From Portulaca oleracea (lineage: Eukaryota; Streptophyta; Magnoliopsida; Caryophyllales; Portulacaceae): 64,000 nucleotides of DNA. How positions within the stretch are numbered: position 1 is the first letter of the stretch; the number at the start of each line of letters is the position of its first letter. The translations under genes and the position numbers were made by a program. The stretch lies in the NCBI GenBank assembly GCA_029582165.1, contig CM055868.1, positions 24,148,891-24,212,890 of the forward strand, in the 5' to 3' direction. This document shows, in pieces, positions 47,500 through 57,077 of the stretch. Below the pieces are notes generated by a model. The model worked only from the letters and a program-made list of their open reading frames with translations, was not told the origin of the DNA and searched no databases.

Positions 47500-48721
47500 A
47501 TAAACTACCTAGATATGATGGAGTAAAAGTGTTTGCTGATACAGGAGTCTTGCATGAATTCTAGGTTTCGTTTGAGTGGTGATTTTGGGCTTATTCGAGT
47601 AATATTTCAAGTAAGTGGTGTGATACTCTTTTAGTCTTCCTTCGTGTCCAAAATATTATTTTGTAAAGTCCTTTTTCCGTAAGTTAATTTTATTAAATTG
47701 GGTTGGCATGCTATTGTTCATAAGTATATTATATTCGGTTATATTTATGCAAAAGATTTGAATGACTTCGTATTGATTTTATGTGTTTACGAAGTGAGCC
47801 TTTTGATGCCAATTTTATAGTTAAGTTACGTTCGTATTTTGAAATATATTTAATTTTGGAACCTTTTGTAATAATTTTAATTGGTATTTGCAAGTATATT
47901 GTTACTAAGTTGTTTCCGTACTCTTGGCATATTGATTTATGTGTTTATAAGGTACCCCTTTGACGTTAATTTCGTAAGTTTTATTTATATTTTACCTTTA
48001 TACACCAAGTGAGGTTTTGTGAGATTTTGATACTGTATTTGCAAATTAGCCGTTCCGAATAATAGTCTTGGTATTTGAAATTATTTGAACCTTCCGTAGT
48101 ATTAGCGACTTTGTGACCTGATTTAATTGTTATTCTAAATTACTTGACTGGGTACTATTTGTATGTTTTGATATTCAAGTTACTGGTTTTGTTTTTGGGC
48201 TATCTCTTCTTCCTTAGCCAGTTAAGGTATGCACTGGACCTGTCGATCGACTTATATGCGCGCTATTGTGTATTCTGATATGTGTATGTGTTTCGTTGGG
48301 CACAATTCTTCGTTGCCCCACCACTGGGTCAATAGTGGTATCTGTTGCCCATGCCGCTGGGCTAGTAGCGGTTGTCTGTTGCCCATGCCACTGGGCTAGT
48401 AGTGGCCTTAGCCCCAAAGTGCATTTTGTGATTTCGACTGCTAAGTTTTGATATGCATTGTGCTATTCAACGGTAAATTAATATTCTTGTGTATTTCGGG
48501 AAGTTTTGAGCTAAGTAAAGTGTTTTGAAAACCCAGTCATGTTTTATTAAATTATTTATTAACTCTGACCCAGCCTATGTTTTACCCGCATGCCTAACCC
48601 AACTAGAGGGGTGTTACGCTACTTGCTGGGCTTTCAAGCTCATCCTTTCATCTTCCTATTTTTTTTTCAGGTTACGGTTATTGACCTTTTGGTAGTGTTC
48701 GAGTTCTTTATGGTATCAGAG
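47500..48721 (+). repeat. LTR-like region with tRNA-iMet primer site at its end
   Basis: Non-coding DNA ending TTACGGTTATTGACC…GAGTTCTTTA followed at 48711 by TGGTATCAGAG, the tRNA-iMet primer site. The text before it (GAGGGGTGTTACGCTACTTGCTGGGCTTTCAAGCTCAT) is typical of the 3' end of chromovirus LTRs. Three repeats of about 33 bp (GTTGCCC…CACTGGG…TAGTGG) lie at 48312-48412. The LTR start and partner LTR were not found. Confidence 0.5.
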
Positions 48722-49036
48722 TTTAGCAGTGAAGCATAGTGGGCCAAGAGGTTGCGTGGGATAAGATTTATGTTATTTTCCAGTTGCCTTGTGAGTTGGA
48801 ATCCGCTGTGTAATTAAGTATCCTCTCTATTTGACTATTCAATCAAGTTCTCCTTTTAAGTTAAGTCTACTTTTGTATCTTGGATCTGTTTCTGTCTTTC
48901 GAGCCTTGCATGTTTGTGGGACCTTGTCCTACAGGTGTGCGGCGTCTGTTACCCCTCGGTTCGGGACGTGACAACTGTCCTTTTGACGTTCACCACAGTA
49001 GAGTTCCAAGGAGACATTCCACGCAAATATTAAAAA

Positions 49037-49294
49037 ATGGCATCCGTAGTTGCCTCTATATTATCTTTCCTCCTAATTTTATCACCCATTATGGCAGCAT
49101 GACCAAGTTATATGCCCAAGACGAGGATCCAAGGTCATGTACCTGTTGCCCCATGACTTTCCTACACATATTATCAGAACACCTGCCCATTCGTGGAATA
49201 CATTGTAATAGACAATCTCGTGGGAGTTTTTCAGCGTAATATTACTAAAGCTGCTGGGTTGCTTCGTCTTCACTTCCATGATTGTTTTGTTCAA
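49037..49294 (+). pseudogene. Class III peroxidase exon-1 fragment
   Basis: ATG at 49037 opens a good secretory signal peptide (MASVVASILSFLLILSPIMA) that ends in TGA at 49100. After frame shifts, from about 49171, the text reads YYQNTCPFVEYIV, then VFQRNITKAAGLLRLHFHDCFVQ. This is the distal-heme helix of plant secretory peroxidases, with the catalytic Arg and His of LRLHFHDCFVQ intact. Class III peroxidases oxidise phenolics in the cell wall. The match stops right after FVQ at a GT, close to where family members commonly have intron 1. The fragment is broken, lacks the rest of the enzyme, and lies among retroelement pieces. Confidence 0.8.
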
Positions 49295-49557
49295 GTCTGG
49301 ACCTACATATAACTAGGTTAGCTAGCTTATTACCGAGTAAAATGATATTTGAAGGTGAATTGTAGAAATTACCACACGATAACTAGAACTTGAATGTGAT
49401 GAAACCATAAAAGATGAAAATGAAAACGGGTTTTTTGGTTTCAGCTTTAACTACACGATAACTAGAACTTGAATGTGACAGATTTAGTGAAACGTTAGAG
49501 GCAAGTATTAATCCCTCAACTTCTATGCCTGTAGAGTGAACTTACCATTGGACTATT
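49295..49557. other. Non-coding DNA after the peroxidase exon
   Basis: No gene. A direct repeat CACGATAACTAGAACTTGAATGTG occurs twice (about 49374 and 49453; 24 bp, key part ACTAGAACTTGAATGTG). It may be the start of the captured peroxidase intron. Confidence 0.35.
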
Positions 49558-49817
49558 GGGGCCGCGGACATTACCGATAACTACTTTAAGGATCGCTGAC
49601 TGGCCCACAAATCACCACAAGTCTTTCCAGCGTGCTTCGTCATCGCTCACACACTGCCCGGGAAAACTTCCCATCCTTTGATTACTCCTAACCAAGCACG
49701 CTTAACTGAGAAGTTCCCAATGGATGAGCTACCATAAAAAAAGGTGCACCTTGATGATATAAGTAGTAATTTCAATCCTTTTAAGCCACACTTTAACCAC
49801 ATACTCGGGGTGTTACA
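49558..49817 (-). repeat. Antisense LTR fragment related to the intron-9 TRIM-like element
   Basis: The reverse complement starts TGTAACACCCCGAG and follows the LTR at 29784 (GGTGCACCTT, AGTTAAGCGTGCTTGGT, GTGGTGATTTGTGGG, GGTAATGTCCGCGGCC). It lacks the last 20 or so bases of that LTR. It abuts the resumed Athila-like gag. Confidence 0.75.
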
Positions 49818-51457
49818 CAAACCCCAGTCCATAACCTCTTGGGACGGTTTTCTGAAAGTTTTCATGAAAAGATATTTTCCAAACTCTTTAGCTGTCCAAT
49901 TAAGAAACTCAATTTTGAAATTTAGACAGGACGCAGACGAACCTTATTGGAAAGCTTTCGAACGATTCAAAAACTTACTGTCCCAATTCCCTCACCATGG
50001 TTTTGACTTGGTGCGACTGTGTCAGATCGTGTACAAGGGTGTCGACCAGAACACTAGGGTCACACTAGAGTCAATGTGTCAGGGGGGATTCATGGATAAA
50101 ACTGTTGGTGAGGCCTGGGATTTCTTAGAGAACATGTCTGAAAGAGCAATGCAATGGGGAACAACTAGAGATGAGTCCTTAGGTGCCCAACTGTCCAATG
50201 CTAGGGGGTGTGCATGCTGTGAGTGAGAGAACAAGCTATGAGGCTAGGTTCACTTCTCTTGAGAATATGATTAAAACCTTAGCCCAACAACAATTAGCTG
50301 CTTCGCAACCCCAAGCATGTTCTCAGGTTAACTCTTGGGACCAAACTGCTGCTCTTGTTCCCCCATCGCCTGTGTCATGTGCCTTGTGCCAAAGTGTAGA
50401 CCATGTTATTTCTGCTTGTCCCATTTACATTCAGCAACTGGCCCCTAGTACTGAAAATGTGAATGTTATGCATCATAACTATAGGCCTGACGATTACCAA
50501 CCCTACCAACACCAGGGGATGCGCAAGCACCCCTTACTATCCTATGGCCCTGAGAACCAGAATTTGTTGAGACCACCTGGTCAAGGCGGGGGTTTTCAAG
50601 GAAATCACCCTCCTCAAAATCAATCACCACCCCAGGGAGCTTATCAAGCTCCTAGAGGGCCACCAGTCCAATCCCAGATTGCCCATAACCGACCCCCACC
50701 AGAGTACTCCAATGAGAATAGGCATGAGAGAGAAATTAGGGAGTTGAAAAATAGCTTGAGAGAAGTTAAAGAAACTGTGAAGAGTGACATGGAGAAAATG
50801 ATGAAACAAATGAATGAAAATTTCTCTCACCTTTTGTTAGCCAATACGGATAGAGGCTCCTTTCCTGGACAGCATGAGGCGAACCCCAATAGGCAAGCTT
50901 CACGTTCGTCATCTTGTGACCCTAGTCAGGTTAGAGGTTTGAATGTTGTTATTACTCTTCGTTCTGGGAAAGAGATAAATAATAAGGTGCATATGAAATC
51001 TTATGATGCGTGTGATAAAAAGACTATTAATGATGAATCAGTTGATGAGCCTGTTTCTGTTGATGATGAGTCAGATGGAGCGAGGCCAACTGCTACAATT
51101 GAGCCTCCTCGCACCAAAACCTTACCTAAGGCCAACCCTGTGACTGGTCCATCATCTCCAGGGGCCTACAAGCCCCCTCCACCTTATCCTCAGAGGTTAA
51201 GGGGGAGTAAAGACAAAAAATTTCTAGACAAAATAAGGGAGACTATTTCTCAGGTTAAGGTGAATATTCCTCTTTTAGATGTTATTCAACAGATTCCCCC
51301 ATATGCTCGCTTCCTTAAGGAGCTTTGTACCACTAAGAGGACCACCCAAGTGCCCAAGAAGGCGTTCTTAGCCTCAAATGTGATTTCCGTTATGTCGAAC
51401 CAAATGCCTATTAATAGTACAATGACCCTGGATACCCAACTATCTCTATTACCATAG
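49818..51457 (+). pseudogene. Athila-like gag, main part
   Basis: A retrotransposon gag domain (SITSWDGFLKVFMKRYF, FRQDADEPYWKAFERFKNLL, GEAWDFLENMSERAMQW) runs to about 50165. After a frameshift near 50190 a long frame to 51457 contains a CCHC knuckle CALCQSVDHVISAC (near 50378-50420), a Pro/Gln-rich part, a basic/acidic coiled-coil-like stretch (REIRELKNSLREVKETVK), VVITLRSGKEI, and YPQRLRGSKDKKFLDKI as in Athila gag ends. The product would be the capsid and nucleocapsid. It is disabled by the frameshift and the upstream insertion. Confidence 0.85.
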
Positions 51458-51876
51458 GTGATAGTTTAATAGAAAGGGCATTGCTTGACCTAGGAGATAG
51501 TGTGAATTTGTTGCCTTTGCATGTGTATGAAATGCTTGGATTAGGTGAACTAAAGCCTACTAGGATGGTATTACAATTGGCTGACAGGTCCACAAGAGTA
51601 CCTAAGGGGGTAGTGGAGGATGTTTTGATTTAGGTTGGGGATTTTATGTTTCCTGTTGATTTTGTAGTACTAGAAACTGCTAGAGTTCAGAGTACTAGAG
51701 ATGAGATCTCTGTTATTCTAGGACGCCCTTTCCTTGCTACTTCTTATTCCTGGATTAACTGCAAAGATGGTGGAATGAAATTGACATTTGGGAATTTGAC
51801 TATGGAGTTGAACATTTTTAATCTGCAAAAATCACCCTTAGGTTTTGATGGGCATGAGCAGAGTACCCTTAATTGA
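51458..51876 (+). pseudogene. Athila-like protease region
   Basis: Contains LLDLGDSVNLLPL (DLGxS-type aspartic protease motif as in Athila), VLQLADRSTRVPKGVVEDVLI followed by a TAG, then FPVDFVVLE, ILGRPFLATSYSWINCKDG and LTFGN. One nonsense codon (near 51631) interrupts it. Confidence 0.8.
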
Positions 51877-53460
51877 GTGAGTGATTTTGTTGATGAGAAT
51901 AAGAACCATGATTGTGTTGATGTGTCCTTTGCTGATGAGTTGACTGCACTAGGAATTAATCCTGAATATGTGAATTCTTTGTGTGACTCTGATGTGTTGA
52001 TGGTATTGTGCTATATGAATCTTTATTTGCATCTCAAACCACACATGAGATAGTAGAGCCTGAACCACCTTCATCCACCAATCTTGAGATGAAACCTCTC
52101 TTCTGAGCTGAAATATGCTTTTCTTGGCCCTAGTGAGACCTACCCAGTAATCATTGCTTCTGACTTAGGTAGGGACCAGGAAAACCAATTGATTGAGGTT
52201 CTTAGAAAGAACAAGGGAGCCTTGGGGTGGACATTAGGTGACATCATGGGGATTAGCCCTTCCATTGTTCAACATCGAATCTTCTTAGAAGATGAAAATG
52301 TTGCCCCATAGAAACCCCCTTAGGAGACTGAACCCACAGAGGAAGGAGGTAGTTAAGAAAGAGATCTTTAAGTGGCTAGATCATGATGTTATTTACCCCA
52401 TCTCTGATAGCAAGTGGGCGAGTCCCATCCATATAGTTCCTAAGAAAGCTAGTTTCACTGTTGTTGAGAATTAAAAGAAGAGTTAGTTCCTACCCGTGCC
52501 CCTTTTGGTTGGCGAGTCTGCATAGATTATAGAAAACTGAACAAAGCCACTAGGAAGGACCATTTTCCCCTCCCTTTCATGGATCAGATGCTTGAGAAAC
52601 TTTCTGGCATGGGTATTACTGTATTCTTGATGGTTATTCTGGTTATACCCAAGTCTCTATTGCCCCTTGTGACCAGGAAAAAACCACATTCACTTGCCCT
52701 TTTGGCACCTTTGTTTTTCGAAGGATGTCGTTTGGTCTATGTAATGCCCCTGCAACCTTTAAGAGATGTATGATCTTTATTTTTTCTGACTTAGTGGAGG
52801 AATGTGTTGAGATTTTCATGGATGATTTCTCTGTGTTTGGTACTTCTTTTGATGCTTGCTTAGCTAACCTGAATTGCATACTAAGTCGATGTCAGGAAAA
52901 GAGTCTAACCCTTAATTGGGAATAATGTCACTTAATGGTGAAAAAGGGTATTGTACTAGGACATGTGATTTCTAAGGAAGGGATAGAAGTAGACAAAGCC
53001 AAGATTGACCTAGTTAAGAATTTTTCCCTCCAACTTCTGTTAAGGAAGTTCGTTCATTCTTAGGACACACCGGCTTTTATCGGCGATTCATTAAAGACTT
53101 CAGTAAGATTGCTAAGCCTTTATCCTCGCTAACTAAGGAGGTACCATTCCACTTTTCTGATGATTGTATGAGGTCCTTTAATCAACTCAAGATGCCCTTA
53201 TTTCCCCTCCTATTCTCAAGCCTCCCACCTGGGGAGAGCCTTTTGAGATTATGTCTGATGCATTGGACTATGCTGTAGCTGTTGTGCTAGGACGGAGAAT
53301 TGATAAGAAACCTGTTGTTATTCATCATGCTAGCCACACCTTGAATGATGCTCAACTGAATTACACTATGACTGAGAAAGAGTTTTTAGCTGTTGCGTAT
53401 GTTTTTGAGAAATTCAGACCTTACTTAACTGTGAGATTAGAGACAGGAAAGGAGGCTTGA
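51877..53460 (+). pseudogene. Athila-like reverse transcriptase and partial RNase H
   Basis: After a poorly conserved linker, RT motifs appear from 52300 across several frames: LNPQRKEVVKKEI, SPIHIVPKK, RVCIDYRKLNKATRKDHFPL, MSFGLCNAPATF and the catalytic-site text IFMDDFSVFG (Met-Asp-Asp, usual in Athila). HVISKEGIEVDKAKID and GFYRRFIKDFSKIAKPL follow. RNase H begins MSDALDYAVAVVLGRR and runs to LNYTMTEKEFLAV before the deletion joint at about 53460. Many frameshifts; non-functional. Confidence 0.85.
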
Positions 53461-54185
53461 GTCACACGGACAGTGGTAGGCCACACGGACAGTGTTGGCC
53501 AACACGGACCGTGTTGGCTGGTTTTTTTTCTTCTTTTTTTCGTGCGGCGACCGTTAGGGTTTTGGAGAGTTTATTTTATTTTCGTTTCATTTCCTAAACT
53601 TTTCTTTATATACGTTATTCATTAAACATTAGAGAAATCATCAGATTCTAGTTTTTAGTTTTAGTTTTAGTTTAGTCTTAGTTTTTAGTTTCTTCAAGTT
53701 TTCTCTCAATTCATCGCATTGTAAGTTACTCTTTTAAAATTTAATTCAAGTCCATGCAAGTTTATGTTTCTTTTCGTTTCTGTTTCTTTTCTCGCTATTC
53801 TCAATTTCATTAGTATTAGTTCCAACAAATTCAACCTTTTTAGTGAAGAGGTGGATTAAGGTTCCTCGAATTCTCCCTTTAGGTGAGGATTCGAGCAGTC
53901 TTAGTAATTCGAATCACGCCCTTTCTTGTTTGTGAGGGAGAAAGATCGGTGATTCATGATTCAAGAGGAGAAGATCGGTAGAAAGAAATTTGCAGTCAGT
54001 AATGTTTTCTGTCTTTAATTTAGTAATTAGTTTAGTTTTCTTATTTTCATAATTTTTAATTGCTTTCTTGAATATGTTTTCGATTTCTTGTTTAGTTTCT
54101 TGTTCTTGTTCTATTAAGTTAGGTTTTGTTTCCAAATTTATGTTTTCTTTAGTTCTTATTGTTTTCAATTCATAATTAGTTTAGT
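53461..54185 (+). repeat. 3' LTR fragment of Athila-like element
   Basis: Matches the 5' LTR from its CACGGACCGTG repeats (about 44700) through TTTTCAATTCATAATTAGTTTAG, with one copy only of the 504-bp unit. Both ends are missing: the left by a deletion from within RNase H, the right at the boundary with MULE-like DNA. Confidence 0.85.
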
Positions 54186-54770
54186 GTTGTTGTGATCATC
54201 ATTATCGTTATTGTTAGTGTGATCATTATTATTAATAAAATAAAATCAATGTTATTGTTGTTATTGATTATTTAAGTAAAATTTGTATTGTTATTATATT
54301 TAATAGTATTTGGTAATGTTTGAAATGTTAATTTTTAATTTTTAATGTTATTTGGTAATGTTTGGAGAAATCAATCAATGTGGTATGTTTCTGCAAGTTC
54401 AGTTAGAGGAGTTTGGCGAAGACGATGTGGATTATTCATTTTTTTTTGTGACCGACGAGGTATTTGATAGTTTAGATGTTGTACATGAGTGGGCTGATGA
54501 AATAGCCCGTGGCAAGTTTGTACGGGCTACATACGAGCAAAAAGATGCTAATAGTCTGCTCAGGATGTATCTAAAGTGTTGGAGGTATGGTGGTTACCGA
54601 GGTAAACTGGATGATCTTGATGCAGCAACTCATCGAGTTACATCGACGAAGGCGTGCCACTGCAAATTTGTCATTGTTGCGTGGACTCATAATGGTATGG
54701 AATAGCGATTGCATGTTTGCGAAGGAGAACGAGGGAAGCACAATCATTAAAGTTACAGTATAACGATCAT
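54186..54770 (+). pseudogene. Second MULE fragment (transposase N-terminus)
   Basis: AT-rich leader with ATTATTGTT repeats, then LEEFGEDDVDYSFFFVTDEVFDSLDVV, CWRYGGYRGKLDDLD, TSTKACHCKFVIVAWT, up to a stop near 54703. This aligns with the N-terminal 120 residues of the transposase at 16404, so it is a truncated member of the same MULE family. No terminal repeat or catalytic core is present. Confidence 0.8.
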
Positions 54771-54803
54771 TAATATATTACTAATTTATAAATCGAATAA
54801 TTA

Positions 54804-55860
54804 TTGTTCTGTAACATGTGGTGGGATGATCCTTCTTTTATGAACATTGTAAGAGAAATTTGGAGGCAAGAAATATCTGGAACTCTTATGTTCAAGTTGG
54901 TTTCCAAATTGAAATGTTTAAAGAAGCTACTTTCCTTATTACACAGAAGTGCTTTTGGTGATATATTTGCAAAAACTCAGCAAGCATATGAAATGATGAT
55001 TCAAGCCCAGGACTCTTTCATTTAGTATCCTGATGATCGAGATTTAATGGGGAAAGCAGAAACGGCAGTGACAAATTATTAGGATATTCTTAATTCTGCC
55101 ATGAAGATGCTTCACCAAAGAACAAAGGTTGATTGGTTAAGAAAAGGAGATAAAAATTCAGCTTTTTTCTACTCAATTATTAAAACTCGAAGCTATCAGA
55201 ATAGAGTGCTCTCTCTGGAGGATAATCATGGCCAGATTCTATAGGATGAGTAAGGTATTGAACTTATCTGGCATCTCATTTTGAGTCCTTTTTCTCTAAG
55301 CACTCATGTGAAGGCAATGTTAAGTTTGACATCATTATGAAGGGAAGAAGATTAGACAATAATGCTAATCTTAAATTGTTGAGGCCTATGACAGAAGAAG
55401 AAATCAAAGCTGTTATTTTTGTTATGGATGGAACCAGAAGCCCCTGGACCAGATGATTTTAGTGCTTGTGTTTTCAAGAAAGCCTGGTCTGAAATAAGGA
55501 AAGATGTAGTAGCTGATGTGCAAGATTTCTTCCATACTGGGAAGCTCCTTAGGGAAGTCAATTCAACAACTCTTACTATGATCCCTAAAGTACATTGTCC
55601 AAAGGGTGTGGGTGATTTGAGGCTAATAGCCTGTTGCAGCGTTCTTTTCAAGGTGATCACAAAAATTATTTGCAACAGACTTTCAGAAATTCTTCCTGAT
55701 TTGATTGACATTTCTCAAGCTGCATTTGTTGAGGGAAGATCAATTCTCCACAATATCTTGATTGTTGAGGATCTAGTAAGGTTTTATAATAGGAAGGGAG
55801 CTCCTCCAAGTTGCTTATTAAAGGTGGACACTCAAAAGGCATATGATACAGTTGATTGAG
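54804..55860 (+). pseudogene. LINE (L1-type) fragment with reverse transcriptase
   Basis: A non-LTR retrotransposon ORF2 piece. The linker after the endonuclease (WWDDPSFMNIVREIW; VDWLRKGDKNSAFFYSIIK) is followed by the RT start: APGPDDFSACVFKKAW, TLTMIPKVHCPKGVGDLRLIACC, ISQAAFVEGRSILHN and LLKVDTQKAYDTVDW-type text ending at 55860. The endonuclease, the catalytic FADD motif and the rest of RT are missing at the two ends, and several stops and a frameshift near 55430 occur. Confidence 0.88.
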
Positions 55861-55862
55861 AT

Positions 55863-56280
55863 TTTTGCATGAGATATATTTATGAGCGTTGTGGTTAAAG
55901 TTTATGAGCATTGCAACATAGATTTATAAGCATTCACATTACAAATTATGAACATTGCATATGTTTATCAACATTCATATACTAGTTTATAAGCATTACA
56001 GTTTAGGTTTATGAACATTTATATATTGGTTTATGAGCATTATAGTAAAAATGTCAAATTATGAACATTCATGTTAGAGGTTATAAACATTCATCTACTA
56101 ATTTATGAGCATTTTAGTAACAACATCAGGTTATAAACATTTGTGTTGGATGTTTAAACATTCATCTATTGGTTTATGAGCATTCATATATTTTTATGAG
56201 CATAGGTATATCTTTCTGAACATTCCTATTAGAAATTATAAACATAGTTTGTATTTTTTAAGAGCATTTTATAATGGTTA
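55863..56280. repeat. Degenerate AT-rich repeats with TTATGARCATT core
   Basis: About 15 copies of TTAT(G/A)A(G/A)CATT at irregular spacing of roughly 15-40 bp, alternating with CATTCATAT and CATTACA motifs. No coding potential. Confidence 0.8.
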
Positions 56281-57077
56281 AATGATAAAAAAATAATTTA
56301 AAACCTAGAATAGAAAAATTAAGAAAATCGAAAATAAAAAAAAAATTTATGCATCTACTTAAAAAATAATTATTGATAAATAAAAAAATAGTAGTAACAT
56401 CATCCAAAAGGGTGAGGTGAGAGTGAATAATCCATGGTATTTACCATTTTCGCCAACTGCACCTCTTCTCCCATTTATTGGAGCACCTCCTCAACCCATT
56501 TATTGGAGCACCTCCTCAATATTGGGTGCATGGATGCAGCACCTCCTCATTAGGTTGAGCGGGAAAAATGGGTCAGGCGTACAGAGCACCCTACATCCGA
56601 GCTTAGCATCATTTCGACCTAATGTTTGCATTGATGCTGAAAAATATTCTTGTATTATTACAGTTGTGATACAGAAAAAGATTGCTGTTGGATTCAGCAT
56701 TTGTTCAACGTCCAACTCTCTGCAAACCTGCAAATTAACCAGTCTTCCTTGTACTTTGTTGGCACTCGCCATTAACTGATTTATTAAGAGAGAGTGGAGC
56801 AAAGGCTACAAAGGCTAATATACAACCCTAGAATCAGCTATCCTCGTAAAACAGGCAAGCTGGTAGGTACTTCCAATGTGTTATTACAATGACTAATCTG
56901 TACCAAAGAAAAAAATAATAACAATAATAATAAATATTGAAAGGGTCTGTAATTTCCCAAAAAAGAAACAATACTTCCAAATAACAGCTAAATTTCTTTC
57001 AAGGATGATATACAACTCAATTGTAAATCGGGTCATAGGCAGATTGGCACAAGCAACAAATAAGCTTGATTGAAAAT
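56281..57077. other. 3' flank of the ABC1K gene and intergenic DNA
   Basis: No gene recognised. A perfect 25-bp tandem pair of CCCATTTATTGGAGCACCTC + CTCAA lies at 56470-56494 and 56495-56519. The part adjoining 57078 is the presumed 3' UTR of the minus-strand gene. Confidence 0.45.

Larger units (their letters stand above)
44318..54185 (+). mobile_element. Athila-like Ty3/gypsy retrotransposon, truncated and invaded
   Basis: 5' LTR 44318-46041 (TGTTCGG..GAACA), then a decayed tRNA-Asp primer site (46043-46060, TGGCGTCGTTACCAAGGA). Then gag, protease, RT and partial RNase H follow in order, and an internal fragment of the 3' LTR at 53461-54185. The rest of RNase H, all integrase, any envelope-like region and both ends of the 3' LTR are lost. 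Gag is split by about 3.2 kb of foreign DNA (about 46560-49817). LTR ends and primer site are shared with the non-autonomous element at 3452. Confidence 0.85.

Noticed and set aside
46962..47503. Repeated frames reading LSCPTSAFDTHI
   Set aside because: Reading of the three TRIM LTRs, not a repeat protein.
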